The notes under the pieces were generated by a model. The model was not told the origin of the DNA. It saw nothing but the letters and a program-made list of their open reading frames with translations, and searched no databases. From NCBI GenBank assembly GCA_900323505.1, contig OOIN01000035.1:434001-498000 (forward strand): a stretch of 64,000 nt of DNA. The letters run 5' to 3'. The position numbers and the translations under genes are program-made. This stretch comes from Ustilago trichophora (taxonomy: Eukaryota; Basidiomycota; Ustilaginomycetes; Ustilaginales; Ustilaginaceae). The first letter of the stretch is position 1. Every line of letters begins with the position of its first letter. Positions 11,573-23,400 of this stretch are shown piece after piece.

Positions 11573-13270
11573 CTAGATGCGAATCCACTTGAAAAGGTAA
11601 TCGGAGCTCCACAAGCTGACATCGTCGATGACTCGACTGTAGACTTCTGCCAGACCGCAACTTGCTGGGATGAGTGCCAAGAAGAGTACGCCTAGAATTG
11701 CTGCTTCGTTCTTCCATCCTGCCGTCATGGTTAGGTGATGGTGGATTAAGCTGCCCAAGCTGAGCATGAAGGTTCCGGTGATGAGGGCGATGGAGAATGC
11801 CCATCTACCCGTGTGGACCAAGACCTTTGAGGAGAGAATGCGTTGGATCAGCGGGCTGATTTCTACAAGGTATAGCAAGCCTGTAGCAAGGAGCCAGTTG
11901 TCGTATCTTGGATAGGCAGTTTGGGCAGGATTGGTGCCGTAGTTGAGTTTGCCAGTGTTGCCGTCTACGTGAGCGACGATTTCGTTATTGTAGTCCTGGG
12001 GCAAGGCTGCGATCCAGAGATACTTGAAGATTGCACCGAGTAGGGTAAAGACTACGCCAGGAAGCCAAGTAGGGATGTGTCGAGAACCTTCCCGATTCAC
12101 AGGAATGCCCTTGGAAGGGAGCAATTGGAGATAAACCGTACTCCACTCTGCAAAAAGTAAACCGGTGAGGGTGTACCAAGACCAACGTCCCACCCAAGCA
12201 GTGGTGAGGATGAGCAGGATCATTCCCAAATTCTTGTACCTGAAAATGGTGTACGGCAGAGCAAATGCTAGAATGATCAGCACGTAGGTCTGTTGGAACA
12301 AAACGGGGATGATCCAAAGCGTTCCCGAGGGAGGGATGAAGGTGGTCGCGCGTGCAGTTTTGAAGTAGAATGGCGTGGAGAAGAAGAATAGGAGCGAGTT
12401 GAAGTACTCCAATGCCGAATTCCACTGCTTGGGGGGATTGGCGAGCTGGTTGGAAAGTGTGGACGAGAGCTCGGGGGCGTAGCGAAAGCCGTTTACCCCA
12501 ATCACAAGCGACACGAGGGCAAGAGTGATGGCCATGGGGAGGATGAATCGGAAGGGGCGCTTGAATGCCGCACCTGCAAGTGTGATGGCTTGACGGCGCT
12601 CGATGAACGTGTGCAAGCTCGCGCGACCAGAGAGGATGACAAAGAAGCTAGCCTGCAATTCACCGTCAAAGAGCAAGGGTGAGAGGGCTTTGCGGAGAAT
12701 ATTCTGCCACGCAGGTGCAACCGTGGTGAAAGTTGCCGGATAGACACCGTCCACATCGCGATCGGTTACAATGGCCGGTGCGAAGATCCTGAAGAAAGTC
12801 CACACCAGCACCTGCAGGCCGAGCAAGCCTCGGAGACCCTCCAGGTAAGCCAGACGATTTGAGCGTTTTCGACCCTCATCATTAACCTTGTCTTCATAGA
12901 AAGGCGTCGTGGTCAACCCGAATCGGTCTACACCTTTAAGCGTAAGATATCCACGCTCGTCATAGGTGGGGATGTCGGAGCTGTCGAATTCGGATTTGAG
13001 CGCGGTGGTTGCGCCTACCGGCTTGCGTGTGGACCTGCTGGTACCGCGTCGCAGCGAGAGATCGCGACGGACAGTTGCTTGGTCTTGGCTTGGCGCAGCG
13101 GCAGATTGCGTCCAAGCACCATTGGCGGGAACGGAGAGCGCCTCCTCTTTTCCCAAATGCGATGCGGGAAGAGCTGTTTGGTCGGCAGAAGGTGCCGGAT
13201 TGCGAATGCTGCGTCGCAAAGATTTGCGCGTAGCGGGAAGCTCGGCGCTGAGTGTATATCTTGACGCCAT
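11573..13270 (-). CDS. Acyltransferase-3 family integral membrane protein
   Basis: This is a 565-aa polytopic membrane protein of the acyltransferase-3 family, whose members move acetyl or other acyl groups onto carbohydrates or lipids at membranes. After a Ser/Arg-rich cytosolic N-terminus (about 1-135), the first membrane helix carries the family signature AYLEGLRGLLGL (about 141-152). FFVILSGRAS (about 209-218) and an R..RFILP segment follow, then eight or so further helices. The conserved His near the end of the first family helix seems to be absent; the sequence there reads LVWTFFRIFAP. The start at 13270 was chosen because the next codon upstream in frame that could start (13357) is TTG, whereas the ATG at 13270 follows a CCAAAAA leader. 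The C-terminal half of the GH16-like fusion at 31079-34678 belongs to the same family. The acceptor is unknown. Confidence 0.85.
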   Translation of the reverse strand: MASRYTLSAELPATRKSLRRSIRNPAPSADQTALPASHLGKEEALSVPANGAWTQSAAAPSQDQATVRRDLSLRRGTSRSTRKPVGATTALKSEFDSSDIPTYDERGYLTLKGVDRFGLTTTPFYEDKVNDEGRKRSNRLAYLEGLRGLLGLQVLVWTFFRIFAPAIVTDRDVDGVYPATFTTVAPAWQNILRKALSPLLFDGELQASFFVILSGRASLHTFIERRQAITLAGAAFKRPFRFILPMAITLALVSLVIGVNGFRYAPELSSTLSNQLANPPKQWNSALEYFNSLLFFFSTPFYFKTARATTFIPPSGTLWIIPVLFQQTYVLIILAFALPYTIFRYKNLGMILLILTTAWVGRWSWYTLTGLLFAEWSTVYLQLLPSKGIPVNREGSRHIPTWLPGVVFTLLGAIFKYLWIAALPQDYNNEIVAHVDGNTGKLNYGTNPAQTAYPRYDNWLLATGLLYLVEISPLIQRILSSKVLVHTGRWAFSIALITGTFMLSLGSLIHHHLTMTAGWKNEAAILGVLFLALIPASCGLAEVYSRVIDDVSLWSSDYLFKWIRI

Positions 13271-15390
13271 TTTTTGGTGTCTTGAGATGATGGAATGAGC
13301 TGGTGGTGGAAAGAGGGGAAGGAAAGGTGAGCGGATCTGCTCGACGTCTGAGAGCAATGCGCAACAGACTCAAAGTGGAGCATCGAGATAGGGACAACTA
13401 GACCAGACCCTCTCTTTCTCAAGACAGCAGCACAAGGGGGACAGCGAGCTATCCAGCTGTATGCGGATCTCTGCAGCACCAAAAAAAAGGAAAGCGGGCT
13501 GCAGAGAGGCGGCTAGTTACAACCTTCAGACATGTGCAGTGCGAGAGACAAATTCGAGGGCGTTGCTCCTCACTTGATTTAGCTCACTTGTGTGTGCATA
13601 GCAACGACTTCTGATCCGAGCTTGTGTGTGTTGCACTGATCCCTACTTGGAAGCAGCCCTCACACCGCCTTGCTCAGAAACAAAATTATGCTGTGAAGCG
13701 GTTTGTGCAGTGTGCTGTGTGCTGTTTCCTTAATTAACTTCAACCTCTGCCAAATTTGTCGTCTTTCCCCCTTCACAGCGTGCCAGTGTTTCCGGTCAAT
13801 TTGCGCATGATGTTTGTGTGTCTCGGACAACTCTCTCCCTTTCTCTTTTTTGTTTATTCCACTCCGAGTACCACCGAGACTAAGGGTAGTAGAGAAGGGG
13901 TCGTGAATCGAGCAAACATTCTGAATCGCGAGACAGAAGATAGACGAGACATCTGAGTAAGTTGAACCGACTCCTTTCCCGAGGCGAGGGGAGCAAAAGA
14001 GAGAGAGAGAGAGAGAGAGAGCCATGTGTGTGGTTGGTCAAATGCAGCAGTGGTGAAGCAAATCATGACGCAAAGCTTGAATTGGGGGGCTGCGTAAGTT
14101 TAACGTATGTCTTGAAATCTGGGTAAGCTGCTGTCACGCGCCCAAACAGCGCCCGCGGCAGCGAGACAGCCACATTGCGAAGATTCCGGCTATCAGAAAT
14201 GGACTTAATTAAAATAAAATCAAAATTCATACTGGGGGTAAAAGTAGATTGGGCTCGCTTCGGCTTCCAACACCGCTTTGTATGTCTGCCTTCGCTATCG
14301 CTCTCTATCTTTGTACAAACGATGCTGTGGACTGACGACGTCGGTGCAGCCGCGCAAAGACTGCACACGCACATATCTTTGGTCGAATGGAAAGCCTTGT
14401 TAGATTAGGCTCGCCGTCGATCTTCAAGAACAATTCCTCGCTCAACCGAGTGGAAGTGACGGAGATCGAGAAGCGGGCGAATAGAGGGATTCGCACTTCC
14501 GTAGCCGTGTCTCGCTTCCTGACTTTGGATCCCGACGCTCGCTCTTGGCCCCCCCTTTCATCCCCTGGCGGAAGTTGCGATGATGAGTAATGACGCGGGA
14601 AGGAGATCTTCTAGATGCTGACATCCGTCGGGGTTGTCTGATCTGCTTTGGTGCTGGCGGTTCCGGTCGTCGAAGTTGCCCCTTCAAGCAGGCTGAGAGC
14701 TTACAGTGAGAAGATCTGATTGACTTGCCTTGTTCTCGGCCCGATTGACTCGAGCACATATCAGCTGATAGGGTATCATCATCTTGGTAGTGAACGCCGA
14801 GAGTGGTTTCTCCCGATGAAGCAAAGGCGTGACCACCTTCGGAGCGACCAAAGATCCTCACATGTTGGACCGCATGGCATGGTTTTCGCCAAGCACAGAT
14901 GTCTTATCACACCATCAAAGCGAAGTGGAGGAAGAAGAAGAAGTAGTTGAGTACTCTGACAAGCAGGGTTGAATGTGAGAAGACAAGTCGGCGAACGTGA
15001 TGGTGCTTGGCTTGGACGGAGGCAGGTTTCGATCTCTTAAGCGAGCGGGGGAAAGACAAACAAAAGGGTTCATGCATAAGCCGCTCAGAAAAGAAGCCGC
15101 AGATCTTGCTAGCGCTTCGGTTTTTGTCTGCGACTTCGGTGCTCCGCTACCCTGGAAGAAATCTCCGCCAGAGAAGCTCCACATCTTTCTCTTGCAGTAG
15201 CTTGTGTATGCATGTGTTCTTGAGCTAGAAAGATGCATTCCTCCAAACCATCATATCACTTGTGCAAGCCTGCCAGGTGAACAAAGTGCAAGACAGCATA
15301 TCACAACAAGATCAAGGCTACATCTGTCGAAGAAGATCACGAAGCCATCTCAAGCAGCGCATAGATTTCACCCATCACACCTTCGCCACG
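13271..15390. promoter_or_regulatory. Divergent 2.1-kb spacer between acyltransferase and GH30 genes
   Basis: This must hold both promoters. It contains a (GA)11 run (13999-14020) and two TTAATTAA palindromes (about 13730 and 14205). A 67-codon ATG frame at 14387-14590 has no recognisable feature and is not called. No convincing gene is present. Confidence 0.5.
13999..14020. repeat. (GA)11 microsatellite
   Basis: Eleven uninterrupted GA units in the divergent spacer. GA/CT tracts occur in fungal promoters, but no function can be assigned from sequence. Confidence 0.9.
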
Positions 15391-17208
15391 ATGTCGATGT
15401 ACAGCAACCAACACCGAGGCGAGACGGACCTCTACGCTGACAAGCCTTTGTCCAGCGGTCACACGTCGCCTATGCTGCCCACGACCAATCCACACCGTCC
15501 CACTAAGCGGAGGAACAAACTCGCAGCATGGTGGAGCAGTCAATCGCGCACTCGCAAGATCCTCATTATTGCCTTGTTCGCCGTGATTCTTCTGGCGCTG
15601 ATTCTCGGCCTTGCACTAGGCCTCACTGTCGGTCAGCCCCACGAGGATCCTAATCCCGAGAGTGACTATGTCCCTACGACAATCTCTGGCGATCGCGCAT
15701 CCCTCCTCAACCCAGGATACTGGTACACGGCGCCCAAGAACGGGACCAACTTCAATTGGACCTCTGCCAACCCTCAACTCGGCAATTACCGCGCCGACAG
15801 CCAAGGTGTCGATATTATCATCAACACCACCCAGCGATACCAAGAGATTGACGGATTCGGTGGAGCACTGACCGACAGTTCAGCGTACCTGCTCGCACGA
15901 CTGAAGAACCGGGAGAGGGGGACATACGATCGGGTGATGGATTTCATGTTCAACAACGCCACCGGAGTCGGCGTCACGAGGGTCAGTATGGGTGCTAGCG
16001 ATTTTTCCGTCTCGCAAGAGTACAGCTACATCCGCAATCCACCTGCTTTTGCACAGGCGGCGTCCGACCTGAACAACCCAAACTCGCTGTTGAGCAGTTT
16101 CAACCTCGACGGCACGCAGAGCAGCACCTATACGATCCCGACTTTGGTCGATGCATTCAAGCGAAACCCAAATCTCAAAGTCATCCTGACACCTTGGAGC
16201 CCACCCGCATTCATGAAGTCGAACAACACCATGAATGGCGGCAACCTTCGTGATGGATTCATCCCACTTCTCGCCCAGTACTACGCACAGACTGCATCCT
16301 CGTGGTCTAGCGCAGGAGTCAAGCCTTGGGCGATGACCCTTCAGAACGAGCCATCGCACATCGCTTCGTATCCAAGCATGGGGATGGATGCCATCCAGCA
16401 GAGTCAGCTGGCAGTTGCGCTCAAGTCTGAGCTGAGCAAGCGTGGGTTGGATTCGGTTCAGGTATGGGGACATGACGACAACTATTCCGGCTACCAGAGC
16501 GCTGCAGATGTAGTCAATGCGAACAGCAGTGCGATTGATGCGATTGCTTTCCACTGCTACCGTGGAGATCCTACCCAAATTTCTCAGTTCGAAGGCTCTC
16601 TCCGCAATGGAGTTACAAAGCAAATTCACATGACAGAGTGCACCGGTACGGGCAATCCAAGCAACCGTTGGTCCGGAATGCAGGGCTGGTTGAACAGAGT
16701 CTACTGGCCGGTGTCGGTGCAAAACTCTCGCAGCATCGTACAGTGGAATTTGGCTCTGGATAACGGTTACGGTCCGCATCTGAAGAGTAGTTACTGTTCG
16801 AGCTGCACCGGGTCACTAACGCTCTCCTCGCAAAAGAACCCTGCAAACCCCTATGTCGAATACAACGACCAGCTGTGGCTCACATCCCACTTCTCGGCTG
16901 CAACCACCGATTTGACCAATGTAGGAGGAGGAAAGGCGGTGAGAGTCGGCGCAGAGCAGGGAAGAGAGTACTCATTAAGGGGCGAAGACTGGAACTGTCT
17001 AAACTGGTTAGCGTACGCAGCGCCCATTAGTGAAGGTACGCTGCAGAATGCGCCAACTGGCAACAACGCCCAGGCGACAAGGAGGGTGGGTTTGGTCATG
17101 GCGAATACTTGCCAGGATACCAAGGATGTCGTAATCTCCAGCGATGGAAGGAGGACAACGCTGCCTGTTGGGGAAGGATTGACGACGTTCGTTTGGACCG
17201 CTCCTTAG
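15391..17208 (+). CDS. Membrane-anchored GH30 glycosidase (glucanase/glucosylceramidase family)
   Basis: This is a 605-aa enzyme of glycoside hydrolase family 30, which cleaves beta-1,6-glucans or glucosylceramides depending on subfamily. A basic, Pro-rich N-terminus (1-55) is followed by one hydrophobic helix (about 56-80, ILIIALFAVILLALILGLAL), so it is probably a type II membrane protein with the catalytic domain outside. Visible motifs are YQEIDGFGGALTDSSAY, RVSMGASDFS, WSPPAFMKSN, the acid/base Glu in TLQNEPSH (E320) and the nucleophile Glu in IHMTECTGTG (E416). A C-terminal beta domain ends in TTFVWTAP. The start at 15391 is the first ATG; the frame continues upstream only to a GTG. Fungal endo-beta-1,6-glucanases are close relatives and usually secreted, so the anchor suggests wall remodelling at the cell surface. 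The substrate is inferred. Confidence 0.92.
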   Translation: MSMYSNQHRGETDLYADKPLSSGHTSPMLPTTNPHRPTKRRNKLAAWWSSQSRTRKILIIALFAVILLALILGLALGLTVGQPHEDPNPESDYVPTTISGDRASLLNPGYWYTAPKNGTNFNWTSANPQLGNYRADSQGVDIIINTTQRYQEIDGFGGALTDSSAYLLARLKNRERGTYDRVMDFMFNNATGVGVTRVSMGASDFSVSQEYSYIRNPPAFAQAASDLNNPNSLLSSFNLDGTQSSTYTIPTLVDAFKRNPNLKVILTPWSPPAFMKSNNTMNGGNLRDGFIPLLAQYYAQTASSWSSAGVKPWAMTLQNEPSHIASYPSMGMDAIQQSQLAVALKSELSKRGLDSVQVWGHDDNYSGYQSAADVVNANSSAIDAIAFHCYRGDPTQISQFEGSLRNGVTKQIHMTECTGTGNPSNRWSGMQGWLNRVYWPVSVQNSRSIVQWNLALDNGYGPHLKSSYCSSCTGSLTLSSQKNPANPYVEYNDQLWLTSHFSAATTDLTNVGGGKAVRVGAEQGREYSLRGEDWNCLNWLAYAAPISEGTLQNAPTGNNAQATRRVGLVMANTCQDTKDVVISSDGRRTTLPVGEGLTTFVWTAP

Positions 17209-17455
17209 TTGCACCAGAAGACAGATGTGAATTTGTTTCACAATAGACGTTGTACTCGAGCACTCGCTGGTGACCGTGTTCTTCTCTAAGGGTCGTTGCT
17301 GCCTGGACTGAGATATTCGACTCACCATCTCGCTCACACACAGAAACACACATCGCGAACATCACATGAGGCGATTCACTTTTGAGTCATTTCGGAAACA
17401 TGTTCTATTCCTATCGTGCTCCGCTGAGGAGCTTTATCAAAGATACTCGAAGTGT

Positions 17456-20400
17456 CTAAGCCTTCCTTGCGCGCTTCGTCTTTCCACTACCGCCAGCCTC
17501 TCTCTTCTCCAGATTGACCTGGTTCCTCCTCTTCCTTGCCAGGTGATTCTTTTGATTCCTCCTCTCGTTGCGCTTGGCCTGCAATTCTGGGTTCTGAATA
17601 CCACGCATGAGTCTATCCGTCTTTCGCTGTTCCCTCTTTGCCTGCTGCTTCCTCTTGAGGCTCGAGTAGGTCTTGTTGAACCTTCCGACGTCGACGAGGC
17701 TCTGCAAGTGGGTCTGTACTTCGATAGCGAGTGCTTTGAGCTCGTCACCGCCGTGTTGGGAGCTTTGGGCGGTGGCGGGGGACTCGACAAGTCGGATGAT
17801 GGGTGAGAGGAAGAGACCGAGCAGATGAGGGAGCAAGGTGGAGGGAAGGGAGGAGGAGAGGGCGGCGAAGAATCGGAGGATGGAGGAGGGGGCGATGGTC
17901 CATCCTTCCGGCTTTGATTGAGCGAGCGAGAGTCGGGCTTGGAAGGAGAGGCGGGAGACAAGCCAGCGAAGTGGATCGGTGGCGATGGCGGTAGGAGCGT
18001 CCATAGCCGCTTCGCGACGTTTGGCACTTTCCACCATCGATTCATCATCCTCTTCTTCTTCTTCTTCGCCCTCAGCTTCGCTGCTCTCGCCACCTTCAGA
18101 TGCAGCATCTTCTTCGTCTTCGTCGGCATCTTCCTCCTCGTCATCGTGCGAGCGTTTCTTGCCAGTCTCTTCGGCATCCACCACATCCTCCAGAACAGGC
18201 CTATCGACGGGGAAGAGCGCAAACGACCGACCGATCCACACCAGATTCTTCACCACCTGCAGTGCCAACGTATCGTCCAATTTGTCCGATCGTAGCTGCA
18301 GACACGACTTCTTGGCAGCATCCACCAACGCCGGCAGACTGGCCACGGGATCCTGCTGCATGGGCACCATGTTTGGCGCCACTGGCTCACGCAGTGCATA
18401 CAACCCACCCAGGATGCGCGACGACGAAATGCGCACCCATTTGTGCGGGAAGAGCAACAGTCTTCGCACAGCATCGTTCGCCTCTGTTGCCTTGCTGGCG
18501 TCTTTAGCGCCGATGAGGGTGGTGATCCTGCCAAGCGTCTGCAGAGAGTGGTAAGGCAGTTGCCAGTCGAGCTCGATGCCTTCGAAACCGAACACACCAG
18601 CATCGGCGTTTTCGAGCGACTCGAGGTCGTCTGCACAATCGACGAGGACCTTGGTGACCACTTCGAGGGCCTTCTCTGCCCACTCTGCGCCTCGTTCGGG
18701 GAGTGATTGGAGAAGCAGACCATAGATCTGAACACCAACACGGGCGAGTTCGGGCTTGGCTTCTTGGCGAGACCATGCATCGACCATCAGTGCAGTCTTG
18801 TCCTGCTGGGCAGGGGTCATCGCTTGCAACAGCGTGCCGATGAGCGACGCGGACTTCTCGCGGCACTTGGAGCTGCTATCGTTCGCCAGCACCATAGCGA
18901 GAGCGACGAAGAGCATCTCTGCGTACTCCTGCAGCAATTCATCGCCGAACTTGTTCAGGATGGCGTCCGTGATCTCGAGTACGGAGAGACGACCAGACTC
19001 GTGCTCATAGGCGAGATTTTTGGCGAGGAATCCGATCTGGTTGCGAAGACGCTGCTTGCCCTGCGGGTAGTCGAGCAAGAACTGGAGGTAGGTCGAGCGG
19101 CAAAGATCTCGCACGGAGTTGCTTTGGTTAGTCACCATCATCTCGGCCACCTTGTCCATGGTGTCGTACACTTCCGAGACTACGAGACGTCGGCTGACGA
19201 TAGCGCGGAGCAGGCCGAACAAGGTGTTCTGCACAGCAGGCTCCTCCAGATCGGGAGCGATGAGCTTGAGAAGACCGCTGAGGTGCGTTTCGGAGAGGGA
19301 AGCCTGCTTGCACTCTCGCAAGATGGCAGTGAGGGTGCGGAAAGCAGTCTGGACGATCTGCGACTGCGGCGAGCCGTACTGGTGGATAATGCCAAAGATC
19401 TGCTTGATGAACACCGGCAGTGCCTTGTCTACGCGCGAGACGGGCACCTTGACGATCTGCGCAATAGCACGCAGCGACAGTTCGAGCACTGACGACTCGT
19501 TGGCATACGCAGCCTCACCAACAATGTTGACCATGGCGTTGAGCTTGGCGAGCACCTCTTCGTCTTGGAAGTCAAAGCGCTCCCTGCGCAGCGAGGTGAC
19601 GAGCATTTCGAGACCAAAGGCGACAAACTTGTGCGCGTTGCGCGAGTAGTGGTCTTTGCCTGCAGTTGCGCCTTCTTCGACATCCTTGCGCTTGAGGAAG
19701 ACGGCGTAGTTGTACAGCGTTGCCGACTTGTGGCGCGAAGTAGCTTTGGTTTCGGCCTTGCGAGCCTGCAGGAAGACAGCATCACGGCGGATGAGCGTAG
19801 CACAGAGCGAAAGGAAGCGGTTCGAATCGAACTGCGGGTTGGCAGGGATACCGCTCGAGATGCGACGCAAGCACTCCTCGACCTGACGCACGACCTTGGG
19901 GATTTCGGTCTGCTGCAAGATGTCTCGCAGGGGTTGAAGCACCTCGGCCATGCGGTTGGGCGTGACGATACGGGAGACTTGCTCGAAAGTGTCCATGCTC
20001 TTGCTGTGCTTGACCTCGCGGTATGTGGTCTTGCTTCCGATCGACTCACGGTCGTCGGCAGTCTGGCCGAAGATGTCTTCGACAGCAATCTCGATGATTT
20101 CCTTGGCGCCTTGGTCGAGCGATGTCAGAGGCTCGTCCTTGCTCGTCATTAAGTGCGTTAGAACAGAGTGCACTGTGAAAGCGAGAACTGCTTTCTGAGG
20201 ACCGCGCATGAGCGATCGTCGCATCTCGCGCAAAAACTCGGGCAGGAAGCTGGCACCAAGGGTCGACATGACCTTGCAAGCGGTCTCACGGGCCAAGTCA
20301 CGCGTGTCCTGAGCCTTGGAACGGAAGACATTCGAGAGGGTCTTGAGGAGCTTGGAGATCTGGGTCTGGCGCTGTTTGGCAGGAAGACACTGGGCAACAC

Positions 20401-23400
20401 GGACAACTCCGACGGCGATGGGCAATCTGGTTGAGTCCTCAGTCTCGTCCTTCTGCTCGAGGTATGCCATAAGTCGAGGAAGGAGGCGCGAAGTGACTGC
20501 ATCGAGGATCTTAACACGCTCAGCCTCCTTCCCTTCCTTGTTGGCTGCGGCAGCGGCTTTGGCCTCCTCGTCCAGCTCCACATCGCCATCCTCATCCTCC
20601 TCAACATCTTCATCTTCGAGAATGGTCTCCTCCTCCATACCAAAGTGGAAGTTGTCCAGGATGGCCATGGCAGTTCGCACCATAATGCGCTCCGACGCCC
20701 CTTTCTTGTTGGCGAGCTTGAGGTATTGCCACAGCAGCGCATTGTATGGACCCCAAGTAAGCTGGCCGGCGAGCAGACCAAGGCTGGTGATGACCTCAGT
20801 GATCAAGTTGTGATCGTTCAGCTCGACGGATCCGGGCATCAAGAAGTGACCGAGTACAGGAGCGAGGATGTCGCTGATGGTGCGGCTCTTCATGCCACCC
20901 TTTGCTGCCTGTTCTGGTAGACGCTTGACCGCACGTGTTCTTCGGTGCAGCTGAATGTGGTGAATGTTGTTGAAGAAGTTGACTTCGGCATCACCCGCAC
21001 CCAGCAGACCGGAGAGCTCAGCCATGACTTCGCACTTGGAGAGGTTCTCCGCAGCCGACGACATGACTGCAAGCACGTCTCTTCGAACAAGCTCGGATCG
21101 GTTGCGCACAGCTTTCTTGAGGCCTGGCCAGACTGCCGTCAGGAAGAGTTGCATGAGTTCGCCCTCTCCATCTGCGCCCGAGTCGCACTCGGCCGCAGTC
21201 TGGGTGATAAACTTGACGAGCGAAGCATTGGCGTTGCTGCGAACCGACAGCTCCTCCGGGTCGAGAATGAGGAAGAGGAAGTTGTGCACGAGCGGCTGCC
21301 ACTCCTTTACGTTGATGACCAGATCGGTGGCGTTGATCGAGTCAAAGGCAGCAAAGAGCTGGTCGAAATCACGTTCTTCGACCCTTCGCTTGCTGAGCGC
21401 GTTGAGCTGCGTACACCACTTGGCGACGCGGCTCAGGTCCGAATCGACCTCCGCACAGCGGTTGAAAGCAGCGCTGAGGGTCTTGCGCGACTCGGTGGTG
21501 CGGAGCAGAGAGAACAAGCCGCTGAGCATCGCAAAGGTAGTCTGGAACATTTCGGAGTTCTTGTCCTGGAATTCGGGGATAAGCGAGAGGAGACGCTCAA
21601 AGATGGCCAGCAGCTCGGTCTTGGTGCGCTCAGGAACGAGGAAGTTGGACTTGCGCATCATTGGGCTGAGAAGCTTGACGAGATGGCTGGCATCTTCGGG
21701 GGCGGTGACGAAGGGCGACAGGGCTGCAAGGAGCGAGATCTGACGACGCAGAAGGTCGTCGCGGCCCATGGCAGCAGCAGCTGGGCCCACGGCGGACGAA
21801 GCCTGTTCGATCAGCGGGGTCACGCAGCTGAGGAACACCGAAGCGTGCGGCCTGACGAGCATGTCTACCAAAGGCAGCGTGGAGCCGTTTCGGTAGTCGA
21901 CGTCTGTACTGACATCCATAGCATCCGTTTCGGCAGACGCAGCGGCGAGGACGCGCTCGGAGATGTCGAGCACGGAGCCAATAGCAGATGGCTTCACCGT
22001 AGGCGCTGCAAGGATGGCAAATATGCTGGGCAGCACCGTCGAGTCGTACGTGCCGAGCAGCGGGATGGTCTCCGACTGACCAGACCAGACGTGGAACAGC
22101 TCGAGCAGTGCCGATGGGCTCTGGCTCGACTCCACCCTCAGCGCTTCGAGACGCGGCGAGATGAGCTCTGCAAATATGGCGGACAGATACCTGTTCCACT
22201 GGAAGACAGAGGCTGCCTGCGGCTTGCCAAAGAAGTCGCAGAGACGCTTGTAACCAGCTTGGCGCACCAGACGCGCACGCGAAGTGCGTGCGGTAAGTGG
22301 CTTGCTGGTCTCCGAACTCGCCTCGCTGCTCTCGATGTGCACTTGTACGACGGCCTGGTGGGCGTGGTAAGTGAGGTTGAGAGCGACCGAGATGAGTCGA
22401 TCCCAGTAGGGGAGGAGGTTGGCGCCGATCTGCTTGACTACCTCGCCGAGCAAGGTCAAGTAACCGGTCTGGCGACGGGTCGAAGCGACCGGCTGCTTGG
22501 AGACAAATTCAAACTTGCCGGCAGTGTCGGTCGGTGTACGAGCCTGGTCGCCGAAGGGAGCAAGCATGAGGTCGACCAGGGTGACCAGCTCCTCCGAGCC
22601 TACATCAGCCAAGGCGCCAAGCACAGCACCTCGTCGAGCCCTTTGACCAGCACCGCTGGTGCGGTTACCGCGTCGGGACAGAAGAGCGCCGAAGAGCAGA
22701 CGGATGACGAGCGGCATGAGCACAGGACGATGGTAAGGCTGCACGACATTCGAGTCCGAAGAGAGCGTAAAAGTGGTCAGCGTGTCTCGGAAGTTGCCGG
22801 CCTCCAAGAGATCCTTGAGCTTCTGCGCATAGGGCAGCACAGCCTCGTCCTTCCAGGTCAGGATGGCCTCCAGTGCAAGCTTCTGCACCGACACCTCGGC
22901 GGTGGCACACAAACTGAGCAGGTAGCTGTGCAGCTCTCCGGAGCGAGAAAGAGCTTTGGGATTCTTGAGCTTGCCAAGAACTTCGAGGTAGGCATTGAGC
23001 TGCGCCTGACGGTCCTTTTTGTTCAAGTTCATCGCGGATGGGTCATCCGCCTTCTTCTCCTTGACAACCTCGTCATCGTTCTCGGCGTCCTCGTCCTCAT
23101 CGTCATCGTCGAGGGGCGAAAGCAGCACACCAGCGAGGTTGCGCGGTCCAGCATCCCTAAAGAAGATGTGGACGAAACGAGCATTGTTGCGCTCAACGAT
23201 GGGTGCGACTTCGCACAGAAGTTTGAGGATCTGATGACGATAGTTGATGAGATCGAGTCGTGCGTCAGGCTGCTGAATCTCGATGCAAGCTTGCAGAGTG
23301 GTGGTGAGAGCGGTGCTGGTGGTGCTCTTGTTGATACCTGAGCTGGTTCGAGCGTGCTCGATGCAGCTCCTGACCGCCTTGCGCCTCTCGAGCAAGATAC

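Noticed and set aside
14387..14590. 67-codon ATG frame in the acyltransferase/GH30 spacer
   Set aside because: No promoter element, family or composition signal sets it apart from chance frames on both strands there.
20945..23341. Plus-strand open frame of 798 codons
   Set aside because: It lies wholly antisense to UTP20, is dominated by residues complementary to UTP20's preferred codons, and has no domain.
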